Assembly: GCF_022700675.1 (NCBI RefSeq)
Contig: NZ_CP062182.1
Location: forward strand, 2,046,001-2,110,000
Reading direction: 5' to 3'
Length of the DNA stretch: 64,000 nucleotides
Source of the DNA: Acinetobacter sp. ASP199
Lineage (GTDB): Bacteria > Pseudomonadota > Gammaproteobacteria > Pseudomonadales > Moraxellaceae
Under the pieces are notes generated by a model. That model was not told where the DNA came from. It saw only the letters and a list, made by a program, of their open reading frames with translations, and did not search any database. Shown piece after piece: positions 1-8,824 of this stretch. Position numbers and translations under genes: made by a program. Every line of letters starts with the position of its first letter. Within the stretch, counting starts at the first letter, position 1.

Positions 1-381
1 GGCAACCTGCCGATGCCTTCTATGGCAGCAACCATTCCAATGAAACCCACTTTAGTTGAAAGTGGTCAGGTTACGTTTGAGGTGCAGGCAGATCAACGCC
101 ATTTAAACCCTTTAGGCGGTGTACATGGAGGCTTTGCTGCAACAGTACTAGATACCGTAACAGGCTGTGCTATTCATACCGTTTTAGAAGCAGGTGTAGG
201 GTATGGCACGATTGATCTCAATATTAAAATGTGTCGCCCCATTCCACAAAACAAACCGTTGACTGCTGTTGGTCTGGTCATTAATACCAGCAAAAATCTT
301 GCAATCTCGGAAGGAAAAATTATCGATGAAGATGGCAAGCTGTATGCTCATGCAACCGCGACCTGCATGATTTTTCGTTAA
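1..381 (+). CDS. PaaI-family hotdog thioesterase, 5' end outside window
   Basis: The reading frame is open from base 1, with GNLP preceding the first ATG at 13, so the true start probably lies upstream and this is the C-terminal part of the protein. The visible sequence has the hotdog-fold signature NPLGGVHGGFAATVLDT, in which the HGG turn and the following helix carry the active-site residues of PaaI-like acyl-CoA thioesterases. A role in hydrolysing an acyl- or aryl-CoA thioester is inferred from the family; the substrate is not visible. The gene converges on the minus-strand gene that follows. Confidence 0.8.
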   Translation, partial: GNLPMPSMAATIPMKPTLVESGQVTFEVQADQRHLNPLGGVHGGFAATVLDTVTGCAIHTVLEAGVGYGTIDLNIKMCRPIPQNKPLTAVGLVINTSKNLAISEGKIIDEDGKLYAHATATCMIFR

Positions 382-403
382 ATCATCTTAGCTTAAGAAA
401 GGC

Positions 404-847
404 TTAAAGCACGCCCCACTTGGTCTGTGGTGCTTGCGCAGCTTTGGGCTGAGTCAAAGCTTGATACTCAAAATAATGCTTAGAGACATTCGCCAGACTC
501 AGTTCTTGAGCCTGTGCAGTCGATGTCTGCCAAACTTTAGACTGATTTGAGCCTGTGAGGAGATTACCCGAAATAGCATAAATAAACAGATCTTTTGGTG
601 GTGTTTCAGGCGCATTCAGAAATAGTTCAAAGCTAAATTGACGTTCCTTTTCAACCAGCCATTTTTCTGCAAACCACAATTGTAGCAAGTCACCCAAATA
701 CAACTGTTTTGCAGCTAAGGGCCATAAACGGATTTCAGCGCCAGTAACAGGAGTAAAATATTGAGTAGAATCTTGAATAATATCAAGGTAGTTTTCTTGA
801 TAAAAAGACAGCTGCGAGAAAATTAGAGGGATAGTGAGCGTATTCAT
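404..847 (-). CDS. Hypothetical protein, 147 aa
   Basis: I do not recognise a family. The frame can be extended to 883, but ATG at 847 is preceded by a good GGAG ribosome site (ccggagaaagcg), so that start is chosen. The protein begins MNTLTIPLIFSQLSFYQ, lacks a signal peptide or membrane segment, and is rich in aromatic residues and glutamine. It may be cytoplasmic. About 55 bases upstream of the start lies a strong inverted repeat (903-922) that could control it. The gene converges with the thioesterase gene at the window edge. Confidence 0.6.
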   Translation of the reverse strand: MNTLTIPLIFSQLSFYQENYLDIIQDSTQYFTPVTGAEIRLWPLAAKQLYLGDLLQLWFAEKWLVEKERQFSFELFLNAPETPPKDLFIYAISGNLLTGSNQSKVWQTSTAQAQELSLANVSKHYFEYQALTQPKAAQAPQTKWGVL

Positions 848-902
848 TCGCTTTCTCCGGTTTAGCCATTTTTGTGCTGGCAAGTAGGTTTAAATCCACA
901 CT

Positions 903-922
903 GTTTGACCATCTGGTCAAAC
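903..922. promoter_or_regulatory. Perfect 8-bp inverted repeat, candidate operator
   Basis: GTTTGACC and GGTCAAAC flank a 4-base spacer ATCT. The form TTTGACCNNNNGGTCAAA resembles operators of TetR/AcrR-family repressors (family knowledge; the protein is not identified). On the minus strand the left half contains TTGACC, which could also be a -35 element of the 404-847 gene, so a bound repressor would block that promoter. No TetR gene lies in this window. A terminator is unlikely because no upstream gene reads into it. Confidence 0.45.
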
Positions 923-1044
923 GACTTTATTTTTTCAATTTAGCAATTCGCTTATGGGCTGACAAGCTTTTTTTTAAATTTACATTTGATTGTCTAAATT
1001 AAAATCAGACAAACCATATTTGCAATAAATATGAGAGTTTTTGC

Positions 1045-1072
1045 TTGACCCCTGTCAAAATCTCTCTATAAT
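1045..1072 (+). promoter_or_regulatory. Sigma-70 promoter of tRNA-Asn
   Basis: A TTGACC -35 hexamer (1045-1050) and a perfect TATAAT -10 hexamer (1067-1072) are separated by 16 bases and end 11 bases before the mature tRNA. This is a near-consensus housekeeping promoter, as expected for a stable RNA gene. Confidence 0.8.
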
Positions 1073-1083
1073 CGCATTCAGAT

Positions 1084-1159
1084 TCTCCCATAGCTCAGTC
1101 GGTAGAGCGACGGACTGTTAATCCGCAGGTCCCTGGTTCGAGCCCAGGTGGGAGAGCCA
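1084..1159 (+). tRNA. tRNA-Asn (anticodon GTT)
   Basis: A 76-base cloverleaf. The acceptor stem TCTCCCA (1084-1090) pairs with TGGGAGA (1149-1155), followed by discriminator G and encoded CCA. The D-loop is AGCTCAGTCGGTAGAGC, the anticodon loop CTGTTAA carries GTT at 1117-1119, and the T arm contains GGTTCGAGCC. It is a single-gene unit with its own promoter and terminator. Confidence 0.97.
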
Positions 1160-1167
1160 AATTCAAG

Positions 1168-1199
1168 AAAGCCCAAGCATTTAAGACTTGGGCTTTTTT
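1168..1199 (+). terminator. Rho-independent terminator of tRNA-Asn
   Basis: AAAGCCCAAG pairs with CTTGGGCTTT across a 9-base loop and is followed by a T run. It lies 8 bases after the tRNA 3' end. Confidence 0.85.
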
Positions 1200-1441
1200 A
1201 TTGCCTAAATTTAAGAATTAATATTAGAAAGTCCAAGAGAGGCTTTATCGTAAATCACTTTTCAGCAAATAAAGTTAAACCCGTTTTTAAATTTAGTAAG
1301 TTGCATCATTTTTAAAAAGTAAATTCCCTCCTCATCCTTTTGCGCAATTTCTTTATATTAATTTGATTCCTAGTTAATAAGTTGATTAAAAACGAGGTAA
1401 AAAATGAAGAAAAATGCTTAGGCTATTTTTATTTAACACAT
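1200..1441. other. AT-rich intergenic region, nothing recognised
   Basis: Between the tRNA terminator and the miaE terminator there is AT-rich sequence with no ORF of useful length. A 5-codon reading frame after a GAGG motif (1404-1421) is too short to call. Confidence 0.5.
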
Positions 1442-1472
1442 AAAAAAAATCCCCCAATGTGGAGGATTTTTT
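1442..1472 (-). terminator. Rho-independent terminator of miaE
   Basis: Read on the minus strand, AATCCTCC pairs with GGGGGATT (one G-T pair) around a short loop and is followed by a run of Ts. It is just downstream of the miaE stop at 1483. Confidence 0.8.
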
Positions 1473-1482
1473 AAAAGATACT

Positions 1483-2136
1483 TTAAGCAGCTTGCACTGG
1501 CACGCCGCTATGGAAGCGGAACATCTCATCTGGACTTAAAATCAGATTCTTTTCTACTTCACGGATATGCTCAATGCGCGCCTGAATATCTTCTTTCGGG
1601 TTTTTCAGTTTTGCAGTTTTTGCCACATCCATCGCCAAGGCCAGATAGTCCTCAAAATGGCGAGACTCGGACTTGAGCAGGTAACGGTAATAGCGCCCTA
1701 GCTCTTCATCAACATGCGGTGCAAGCGAGTAGAAACGCTCACAAGAACGTGCTTCTACAAATGCGCCCACAACCAATACATCAATCAGCGCTTCAGGCTC
1801 ATAGGTACGAATTTCTTTACGTAAACCACCTGCATAACGCCCTGCACTGAGACCAGTCCACTCCTGACCACGTTTTGCCATCAGTTCAAGTACCTGCTCA
1901 TAGTGCAGCATTTCTTCACGCACCAGCTGTGCCAGCTTGACTTGTAAATCAACAAAGTAGCTATAGCGGAACATTAAGTTCATCGCCGTACTGGCGGCTT
2001 TCTTTTCACAATTGGCATGATCTTGCATCAAAATTTCTAAATTTTTTAATGCTTCATCCACCCAGGCTTTTGGTGTTTCACAACCCAGGAAACCAATGAC
2101 TGGCTTCATGAGATCATCATAATCAGTATTTGACAT
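1483..2136 (-). CDS. miaE: tRNA 2-methylthio-N6-isopentenyladenosine hydroxylase MiaE
   Basis: MiaE is a diiron oxygenase that hydroxylates ms2i6A at position 37 of tRNAs reading UNN codons. The 217-residue protein has the ferritin-like four-helix fold with metal-binding ExxH motifs: EEMLH (E75, H78) and ESRHFEDY (E157, H160), plus E128 in FVEARSCERF. Its length fits the family. It is 15 bases after pdxJ and probably the last gene of a pdxJ-miaE transcript ending at the terminator at 1442. Confidence 0.93.
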   Translation of the reverse strand: MSNTDYDDLMKPVIGFLGCETPKAWVDEALKNLEILMQDHANCEKKAASTAMNLMFRYSYFVDLQVKLAQLVREEMLHYEQVLELMAKRGQEWTGLSAGRYAGGLRKEIRTYEPEALIDVLVVGAFVEARSCERFYSLAPHVDEELGRYYRYLLKSESRHFEDYLALAMDVAKTAKLKNPKEDIQARIEHIREVEKNLILSPDEMFRFHSGVPVQAA

Positions 2137-2151
2137 AAATTTCTTTCAATC

Positions 2152-2877
2152 TTAACGTGCAGCTTTAATGGCAGCTTTCATTTGCTGTACAGCTTGCGCC
2201 AGCCCCACAAATACTGCATCTGCAATAATCGAGTGACCAATATTAAGTTCGTGAATCTGAGGAATAGCCGCAATCGGCGTAACATTATCCAAATTCAAGC
2301 CATGCCCTGCATTCACCACTAGACCTTTCGATGCAGCGTATTCAGCACCTTTAATAATGCGCTCTAGTTCAGCCTGTTGTGCTTCAGGCGTTTCAGCATC
2401 CGCATAAGCACCGGTATGGATTTCAATCGTTGGCGCACCACAAGCAACTGCAGCATCGATCTGAGCAAAGTCAGCATCAATAAATAGCGACACATCACAG
2501 CCAATCGCAGTCAGCTCTTGAGTGGCTTTTTTTACATCTTCAAAATGACCAACTACATCCAGACCACCTTCTGTAGTGACTTCCTGACGTTTCTCAGGCA
2601 CGAAACAGACATGCTGCGGTTGAATTTCTTTAGCAAAAGCGACCATTTCATCCGTCACTGCCATTTCCAGATTCATCTGCGTGGTCAATACCGGACGCAT
2701 ACGACGTACATCATTATCCTGAATATGACGACGGTCTTCACGCAAATGCAGGGTAATGCCCTCCGCCCCCGCCTGTTCGCAGATCAATGCAGCATTGACT
2801 GGGTCTGGGTACGTCGTACCACGTGCTTGTCTTAAAGTTGCGACATGGTCAATATTGACACCAAGTAATGCAGCCAT
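2152..2877 (-). CDS. pdxJ: Pyridoxine 5'-phosphate synthase
   Basis: PdxJ condenses 1-deoxyxylulose 5-phosphate with 3-amino-2-oxopropyl phosphate to form pyridoxine 5'-phosphate, the last ring-building step of vitamin B6 synthesis. The 241-residue TIM barrel opens with [19 protein letters not shown] (about residues 8-26) and has the phosphate-binding segments AGHGLNLDN and [12 protein letters not shown]. Start ATG 2877 has an AGGA site (gttaggaaaatatt). It is 13 bases after recO, an order shared with many proteobacteria. Confidence 0.96.
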   Translation of the reverse strand: MAALLGVNIDHVATLRQARGTTYPDPVNAALICEQAGAEGITLHLREDRRHIQDNDVRRMRPVLTTQMNLEMAVTDEMVAFAKEIQPQHVCFVPEKRQEVTTEGGLDVVGHFEDVKKATQELTAIGCDVSLFIDADFAQIDAAVACGAPTIEIHTGAYADAETPEAQQAELERIIKGAEYAASKGLVVNAGHGLNLDNVTPIAAIPQIHELNIGHSIIADAVFVGLAQAVQQMKAAIKAAR

Positions 2878-2890
2878 AATATTTTCCTAA

Positions 2891-3601
2891 CTACGATTGA
2901 GAGTTTGAATTTTGGATCCACAATTGTCGACTTTTCAGTGGTCGGTCACCCAATAAGGCAGTAATCACCTGTCGATAAAGCTTCGTCAGTAATTGTAACT
3001 GTTCTGGATTAAAATCCCTACCATTTTCATGGCTCAGCATAGTTAAAATCTGCTGTCCAGATAAAGTTGTACGACTTTCTTTGGCGGTCGGCATAAAGCC
3101 ATCATTGAGCTGAAAATAGTAATGTTGTTGAGGATCGATAACCGCCTGATTGGCATCGACCGAAAAATCCAGACCATAGCCGAGTTCTTCCAGCAAGACA
3201 TGTTCAAACTGACGCAAGATCTGCTTGAGATAAGTATTCGGATCGCTTTGATTAGAAAGCTGCTGCAAAGCCACTAAAGTTTCGCCATATTTGGCATAAG
3301 TCTGTGGCATTTCTACCTCAAGTGGGCACAGTCGCAACAAAATCTCATTCAGATAAAATCCTGAAAAGAATGCATCCCCAAAAAAGAAAATGGGCTGATT
3401 GACAATTTCGAGTTTAGTAAAATTTTTGAGTTCCGATTTACCGGATGCTTGCAAGCTGATCGGTTGATATTGCGGAGGTGGCGTCTGTCTTAAAATCCCA
3501 TCGATACGACCATATTCCTGGGTAAATAAATGCACAATATGGCTACGATCACGATATTTTCGATGATGGATCAGATATCCATGCAGCACTTCATTACGCA
3601 T
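2891..3601 (-). CDS. recO: DNA repair protein RecO
   Basis: RecO anneals single strands and, with RecR, loads RecA onto SSB-coated DNA in the RecF pathway. The 236-residue protein has the N-terminal OB-fold region (LHGYLIHHRKYRDRSHIVHL) and a helical C-terminal domain. The zinc-binding cysteines of some RecO proteins are not evident, as in other gammaproteobacterial forms. It lies in the usual rnc-era-recO-pdxJ neighbourhood, with a small lipoprotein gene inserted between era and recO. Confidence 0.93.
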   Translation of the reverse strand: MRNEVLHGYLIHHRKYRDRSHIVHLFTQEYGRIDGILRQTPPPQYQPISLQASGKSELKNFTKLEIVNQPIFFFGDAFFSGFYLNEILLRLCPLEVEMPQTYAKYGETLVALQQLSNQSDPNTYLKQILRQFEHVLLEELGYGLDFSVDANQAVIDPQQHYYFQLNDGFMPTAKESRTTLSGQQILTMLSHENGRDFNPEQLQLLTKLYRQVITALLGDRPLKSRQLWIQNSNSQS

Positions 3602-3612
3602 AGGCTGCTTCT

Positions 3613-3810
3613 TTAATCTTTATTCTTCTTTGAATTTTTCTCATCTTCTTCGTCATCCCCATCCGGAATGGCGGCGCCCACAACAGCCGCAGTGCCTTTG
3701 ACTGCGACTTTTGTGGTTTTATAAGCAACTTTCACTGGAACGGTCACAACTTTATGAATACAACCCTGCAAGAATAAAACACATGCAGTAATCGCCAACA
3801 ATTTCATCAT
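3613..3810 (-). CDS. Small lipoprotein, 65 aa
   Basis: The sequence starts MMKLLAITACVLFLQGCIHK: a short hydrophobic signal ending in the lipobox LQGC, so the mature protein would begin at a lipidated cysteine. The remainder has valine/lysine-rich segments and a strongly acidic then basic tail (GDDEEDEKNSKKNKD). A TTG at 3825 extends the frame, but AGGA seven bases before ATG 3810 decides the start. It sits between era and recO on the same strand. A short lipoprotein family like this is, as far as I recall, typical of Acinetobacter; its function is unknown. Confidence 0.75.
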   Translation of the reverse strand: MMKLLAITACVLFLQGCIHKVVTVPVKVAYKTTKVAVKGTAAVVGAAIPDGDDEEDEKNSKKNKD

Positions 3811-3827
3811 GATCCGTTCCTGCAAAA

Positions 3828-4856
3828 TTAAATATCGCTATAACCTAAGCTTTTCAATGCTCGCTCATCATCAGACCAACCGCCTTTAACTTTCACCCAA
3901 AGCGTCAGCATGATTTTCTGTTCGAACATTTTTTCCATATCAACACGCGCATCCATGCCGATTTTTTTCAGCTTAGAGCCTTTTTCACCAATCACAATGG
4001 CTTTCTGACCAGGGCGATCAACAAAAATAGTCGCATCGATATAGGTACATGCCGGCTTCATACGACCGGTTTTCTCATTCAAAGTCGGCTCTTCAGTTTT
4101 AAAAGATTCGATCTGAACAGTTAAATCGTATGGCAGCTCTTCACCCAACTGACGCATGATCTTTTCACGGATAATTTCAGACGCCAGGAAACGCTCTGAA
4201 CGATCGGTAAGCTGATCCAGTGAATATAGCGGTGGCTGGAATGGCAGATACTTAGCAATCGTATCGCGTAAGTGTTCAAGGTTAGCACCACGAAGCGCAG
4301 AAACCGGTACGATTTCCGCAAAGTTCATCAGTTTGGCGCGTTCTTGAATCAATGGTAATGCATGGTTTTTATTTTCCAGTGTATCAATCTTATTGATCAC
4401 TAGAATGACCGGCATATCCGCATTTTTCAGCTTTTCTAAAACCAGGTCGTCGTTTGGTGTCCACTTATCTGCATCGACAACAAATAAAACCAGGTTTACA
4501 TCACGTAATGCAGAGTGCGCAGCGCGGTTCATCATTTTATTGATGGCACGTACTTCTTTCTTGTGCATCCCTGGGGTATCGACAAATACTGCCTGAGATT
4601 TTTCACGCGAATCAATCCCCACAATCTTGTGACGTGTTGTTTGTGGCTTACGTGAAGTAATCGAAAGTTTCTGTCCCAAAATATGGTTCATCAATGTGGA
4701 TTTACCCACATTTGGACGACCCACAATAGCAACAAAACCACTGCGGTAATCCGATGGAATTTCAGTGCCTTGTTGGCTAAAAAATTGACTAATTAAGTCA
4801 TTGCTGTCGCTTTGCGACTCGTGATCAGCATCAATGTGATCGGAATGAGTAGTCAT
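3828..4856 (-). CDS. era: GTPase Era
   Basis: Era is an essential GTPase that binds the 3' end of 16S rRNA and assists 30S maturation. G1 is GRPNVGKS (residues 46-53), G3 is DTPGMHKKE, G4 is NKID, and a C-terminal KH domain contains VIGEKGSKLKKIGMDAR. At 342 residues it is about 40 longer than the E. coli protein because of an acidic N-terminal extension (HSDHIDADHESQSDSND). The ATG overlaps the rnc stop (TAATG), indicating translational coupling. Confidence 0.96.
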   Translation of the reverse strand: MTTHSDHIDADHESQSDSNDLISQFFSQQGTEIPSDYRSGFVAIVGRPNVGKSTLMNHILGQKLSITSRKPQTTRHKIVGIDSREKSQAVFVDTPGMHKKEVRAINKMMNRAAHSALRDVNLVLFVVDADKWTPNDDLVLEKLKNADMPVILVINKIDTLENKNHALPLIQERAKLMNFAEIVPVSALRGANLEHLRDTIAKYLPFQPPLYSLDQLTDRSERFLASEIIREKIMRQLGEELPYDLTVQIESFKTEEPTLNEKTGRMKPACTYIDATIFVDRPGQKAIVIGEKGSKLKKIGMDARVDMEKMFEQKIMLTLWVKVKGGWSDDERALKSLGYSDI

Positions 4857-5554
4857 TAAGACTTATGCTCCAATAGTTTTAAAATTTCCGCTGCAACTGC
4901 TTGTTCAGCGAAACGGCGACTTGAACCTTCGCCAATCAGGATAGGTAAGTCCTCAATCCGGCACTCCACCTTGAAGTGCTGGTTTGGGGCATCACCCTGA
5001 ATATCTACAACCTCGTAAACCGGGAGAGGCTTTTTACGTGCTTGTAAATACTCTTGCAGACGTGATTTTGGATCTTTCAACTGATCCGTCGGCTCAATAT
5101 GGTCTAAATATGGCTCATACCATTTTAGCACAATGGCTTCCAGAACTTTGAGATCGCTACAATCGACATAGATTGCACCAATAATCGCCTCAACTGTATC
5201 CGCCAGAATAGACTCACGATGATGTCCGCCCGACTTCAACTCACCCGTACTGAGGATCAGGTTCTGACTGAGTTTTAGATCATTGGCAATTTTCCCCAAT
5301 GCTTCCTGACGTACTAAAGTCGCACGCATACGTGTCAACCGACCTTCGTTTTCGTGTGGGTAAGCAGTGAAGAGATAATTGGCAATAATCATCCCTAAAA
5401 GTGAATCGCCCAGAAATTCCAGGCGCTCGTAGTTGTGTTTATGACTGACTGAACGATGGGTCAATGCCAGTTTCAGCAAATCAGCCTGTTTGAACTGATA
5501 GCCGATTCGCTTGGCAAGACGTTCATCATTTAGCTTTGACTGTGCTTTGATCAA
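4856..5554 (-). CDS. rnc: Ribonuclease III
   Basis: RNase III cleaves double-stranded RNA in rRNA and mRNA processing. The nuclease signature ERLEFLGDSLLGMIIA and the second acidic cluster HHRESILADTVEAIIGA are present, followed by a C-terminal dsRNA-binding domain ending in SSRRFAEQAVAAEILKLL. The frame has no ATG: TTG at 5554 (232 aa, preceded by GAGAAAGAG) is preferred, and TTG at 5566 is the alternative. Both overlap the 3' end of the DUF4845 gene. Part of the lepA-lepB-DUF4845-rnc-era cluster. Confidence 0.94.
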   Translation of the reverse strand: MIKAQSKLNDERLAKRIGYQFKQADLLKLALTHRSVSHKHNYERLEFLGDSLLGMIIANYLFTAYPHENEGRLTRMRATLVRQEALGKIANDLKLSQNLILSTGELKSGGHHRESILADTVEAIIGAIYVDCSDLKVLEAIVLKWYEPYLDHIEPTDQLKDPKSRLQEYLQARKKPLPVYEVVDIQGDAPNQHFKVECRIEDLPILIGEGSSRRFAEQAVAAEILKLLEHKS

Positions 5555-5897
5555 ACTCTTTCTCAAACTTCATCACTAAATCGATATTCATTAGGAAGTT
5601 CTTGCGAACTTCGTAATTCTTTCTTACGACCATCGCTTGCGCATTGTCGAGAATAATATTCTGCTTAATGTCAAAATCACGAATATTATTCATCTCTAAA
5701 CGCTTAGACAGATCCGAATTAAATTTCTCCGGCGTGATATTTGCAGGAGCTGTTTTCAATAACTCTTCAATCTGATTATCTACCAGACGATCATCGAAAT
5801 ACGGTCCCCATACCGCAATTGCGATTTTTGCTAAAAAAGCAAACCCCGTAATTGCAAATAATATTGCAATATACGATGCACCTTGTTGATGTCTCAT
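5526..5897 (-). CDS. DUF4845 membrane-anchored protein
   Basis: A 123-residue protein with one N-terminal transmembrane segment (SYIAILFAITGFAFLAKIAI) and a soluble, probably periplasmic, remainder. The family (DUF4845) has no established function, but in gammaproteobacteria it is commonly found between lepB and rnc, as here. Its 3' end overlaps rnc, so the two are probably translated together. Confidence 0.8.
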   Translation of the reverse strand: MRHQQGASYIAILFAITGFAFLAKIAIAVWGPYFDDRLVDNQIEELLKTAPANITPEKFNSDLSKRLEMNNIRDFDIKQNIILDNAQAMVVRKNYEVRKNFLMNIDLVMKFEKEFDQSTVKAK

Positions 5898-5924
5898 TTT
5901 TATTTTCCTAGTTGAAACAATGGA

Positions 5925-6752
5925 TTAATCAATTGCTCCGTTTCGACTGAATGAAGGTAATTTGAAGCCAGGTTCTTTATGCATCCACACATAGAATGCG
6001 CGACCGGTTAAATTTTCTTCCGGAACAAATCCCCAAAAGCGACTGTCAGCACTCTGATCACGATTATCCCCCATCGCAAAGTACTGACCCTCTGGAACTT
6101 TCACTTCCCAATATAAACCATTTTCACCTGAATATTTACCATTTTCCACAAAGTTGATAAATGGTGCCTGACGCGCCACATTTACCCCTTCAAGCTCACG
6201 CATGGTAAAGGTATGCTCACCTAAAGTCTCTTTGTGATAAACCGATTCAGGAGTATCTAAACGGTCTTTTTCACGGCTAAATTCAACAGGAACTTTAGTG
6301 ACTTTTTCACCATTAATAATCAGTTGACCATGGTCATAGACAATATGATCGCCTGGCAAACCTACGATACGCTTGATATAGCTAATGCCAGGTTGTGGTG
6401 GATAACGGAATACCGCTACTTCACCACGTTCTGGACTTCCAGTATCAATAATTTTGCTATTTATGATGGGCAGGCGCACGCCATAATCGAATTTATTGAC
6501 CAGAATGAAGTCACCTGTTTCCAAAGTTGGCACCATGGAATCAGATGGAATATTAAAAGGTTCGTACAAGAATGAACGCAGTACCAGCACAACAGTCAGA
6601 ACTGGCCAAAAGTCATAAGCCCAAGTAATGATAAAATTTTCATTGCCCTTGCCTTTGGTCTGTCGCTGTTTCAGAACAAACTTATCAAGCAGCCAGATTG
6701 CAATAAAAAACAACGTGGCAGGAACAAGAATTAAATTAAAATCAAAATCCAT
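5925..6752 (-). CDS. lepB: Signal peptidase I
   Basis: LepB removes signal peptides from exported proteins at the outer face of the inner membrane. The catalytic serine lies in SDSMVPTL (S72) and the general-base lysine in YIKRIVGLPGD (K127). The box GDNRDQSADSRFWGFV follows near the C terminus. Two N-terminal hydrophobic segments (about residues 6-24 and 48-62) anchor it. The 275-residue length suits gammaproteobacterial forms. It follows lepA by 20 bases, the classic lepA-lepB arrangement. Confidence 0.96.
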   Translation of the reverse strand: MDFDFNLILVPATLFFIAIWLLDKFVLKQRQTKGKGNENFIITWAYDFWPVLTVVLVLRSFLYEPFNIPSDSMVPTLETGDFILVNKFDYGVRLPIINSKIIDTGSPERGEVAVFRYPPQPGISYIKRIVGLPGDHIVYDHGQLIINGEKVTKVPVEFSREKDRLDTPESVYHKETLGEHTFTMRELEGVNVARQAPFINFVENGKYSGENGLYWEVKVPEGQYFAMGDNRDQSADSRFWGFVPEENLTGRAFYVWMHKEPGFKLPSFSRNGAID

Positions 6753-6772
6753 GGGCTTATATCCTTATTATT

Positions 6773-8590
6773 TTAGCGTTCGACTTTTAATACAGCTAAG
6801 AACGCTTCTTGTGGGATTTCAACACTACCCACCTGTTTCATACGTTTCTTACCTTCTTTCTGTTTCGCAAGAAGTTTCTTCTTACGTGACACGTCACCAC
6901 CATAACACTTGGCCAATACGTTTTTACGCATCGCTTTTACAGTAGAACGGGCAATAATTTGCGCACCAATGGCTGCCTGAATCGCCACATCGAACATTTG
7001 ACGTGGAATCAGGTCTTTCATTTTTTCAACCAGGGCAATACCACGGTGACGTGCATCCTGACGGTGGCAGATCATTGCCAAGGCATCCACTTTGTCACCA
7101 TTGATCAGGACATCAACTTTAACCAATGATGAGCTTTCAAAGCGCACAAAGTTATAGTCCAGTGATGCAAAACCGCGTGAGCAAGACTTCAGTTTATCGA
7201 AGAAATCCATGACCACTTCAGCCATCGGAATTTCGAAGGTAATTGAAACCTGATTACTCATGAACTTCATGTCTTTTTGCACACCACGGCGCTCCACACA
7301 CAAAGTCATCACATTACCCAGGTATTCTTGTGGTACCAGAATATGACATTCTGCAATCGGTTCACGCAGATCTTCTACAGTTGAACCATCTGGCATTTTT
7401 GATGGACTGTCGACATAGATCGTTTGACCATTTTTCATCACCGCTTCATAAATTACAGTCGGTGCAGATGAAATCAGATCCAGATCATATTCACGTTCTA
7501 AGCGCTCCTGCACAATCTCCATATGCAGCATACCAAGGAAGCCACAACGGAAACCAAAACCGAGTGCATCTGAACTTTCAGGTTCAAAGAACAAGGCAGA
7601 GTCGTTAATCTGTAATTTTTGCAGCGCTTCACGGAAAGGTTCAAAGTCACTGGCATCAATCGGGAACAGACCTGCATAAACCTGAGGTTTTACCTTCTTG
7701 AAACCTGGCAATACTTCAACCTCTGGCGTGGATGCAAGTGTGATCGTATCACCTACTGGCGCACCAAAGATGTCTTTAATGCCCGCGATCACAAAACCTA
7801 CTTCACCCGCTTCAAGAATATCGGTTTCTGTATGTTTTGGATTAAAGATACCGACTGACGTAATGATGTGCGTCTGACCAGTTGATTTCATCAACATCTT
7901 GTCGCCTTTACGCACACAACCCTGTTTCACACGAACCAAAGACACAACGCCGAGGTAGTTATCGAACCATGAGTCGATAATCAGCGCTTGTAGGGGTGCA
8001 TCACGGTCACCTGTTGGCGCAGGAATCACATTCACCAAAGTTTCTAGCACACCTTCAATACCTAGGCCTGTTTTTGCAGAACAGGTCGGTGCTTCAGTAG
8101 CTTCAATACCAATGATATCTTCGATTTCCTGAATTACACGTTCAGGTTCAGCCTGAGGCAAGTCAATCTTGTTGAGAACCGGGAGTACTTCCAGACCTTG
8201 CTCAATTGCGGTATAGCAGTTGGCAACAGACTGTGCTTCTACACCCTGTGCTGCGTCCACAACTAATAATGCACCTTCACACGCAGCAAGCGAACGTGAT
8301 ACTTCATAAGAGAAGTCCACGTGTCCCGGCGTATCAATGAAGTTCAACTGATATTCCTGACCATTCGGGTGTGTGTAGTACAAAGTCACCGATGCCGCTT
8401 TAATGGTAATCCCACGTTCGCGTTCAAGTTCCATAGAATCAAGAACCTGAGCCTGCATTTCACGATCCTGCAAACCACCACAGGTTTGAATGAATCGATC
8501 CGCCAGGGTCGATTTACCGTGGTCAATATGCGCAATAATCGAGAAGTTACGAATGTTTTTAATATCAACAGATTTTTTAGCTTGCGCCAT
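6773..8590 (-). CDS. lepA: Elongation factor 4 (LepA)
   Basis: LepA is a ribosome-dependent GTPase paralogous to EF-G that acts on elongating or initiating ribosomes. The 605-residue protein shows G1 AHIDHGKS, the switch [11 protein letters not shown]3 DTPGHVDF and G4 NKIDLPQA, followed by the LepA-specific C-terminal domain ([18 protein letters not shown]). Start ATG 8590 has an AGG site. It is first in the lepA-lepB-DUF4845-rnc-era cluster; the promoter must lie in 8591-8735. Confidence 0.97.
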   Translation of the reverse strand: MAQAKKSVDIKNIRNFSIIAHIDHGKSTLADRFIQTCGGLQDREMQAQVLDSMELERERGITIKAASVTLYYTHPNGQEYQLNFIDTPGHVDFSYEVSRSLAACEGALLVVDAAQGVEAQSVANCYTAIEQGLEVLPVLNKIDLPQAEPERVIQEIEDIIGIEATEAPTCSAKTGLGIEGVLETLVNVIPAPTGDRDAPLQALIIDSWFDNYLGVVSLVRVKQGCVRKGDKMLMKSTGQTHIITSVGIFNPKHTETDILEAGEVGFVIAGIKDIFGAPVGDTITLASTPEVEVLPGFKKVKPQVYAGLFPIDASDFEPFREALQKLQINDSALFFEPESSDALGFGFRCGFLGMLHMEIVQERLEREYDLDLISSAPTVIYEAVMKNGQTIYVDSPSKMPDGSTVEDLREPIAECHILVPQEYLGNVMTLCVERRGVQKDMKFMSNQVSITFEIPMAEVVMDFFDKLKSCSRGFASLDYNFVRFESSSLVKVDVLINGDKVDALAMICHRQDARHRGIALVEKMKDLIPRQMFDVAIQAAIGAQIIARSTVKAMRKNVLAKCYGGDVSRKKKLLAKQKEGKKRMKQVGSVEIPQEAFLAVLKVER

Positions 8591-8732
8591 GGGCTACCTT
8601 GAGAAAAAAACGCGCCATGCAATATAAAGAGATTGCACAACAAAAGCCGAATAGAAATTGCCGAGGATTATAGCAGAATGCAGTTCCAGAAAAAGAATTA
8701 TATTTTCGTAGCTCAATCCACTACTTTGCTTG

Positions 8733-8777
8733 CAAAGAAATCGCTCTGGCCATGTTTTGGCAACATCAGAGCGATTA
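8733..8777 (-). terminator. Large hairpin, probable terminator of the 8825-9280 gene
   Basis: AATCGCTCTG (8739-8748) pairs perfectly with CAGAGCGATT (8767-8776), and an inner ATGTT/AACAT stem sits above a small bulge. On the minus strand it is followed by TTTCTTT. It lies about 50 bases past the thioesterase stop and upstream of lepA, insulating lepA from read-through. Confidence 0.6.
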
Positions 8778-8824
8778 TGATTTAAATACAGACCACCAAA
8801 CTTAAATCTGTTTTTTACTCATAT

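Noticed and set aside
1404..1421. Five-codon ORF MKKNA after a GAGG motif
   Set aside because: Too short and too easily found by chance in AT-rich DNA.
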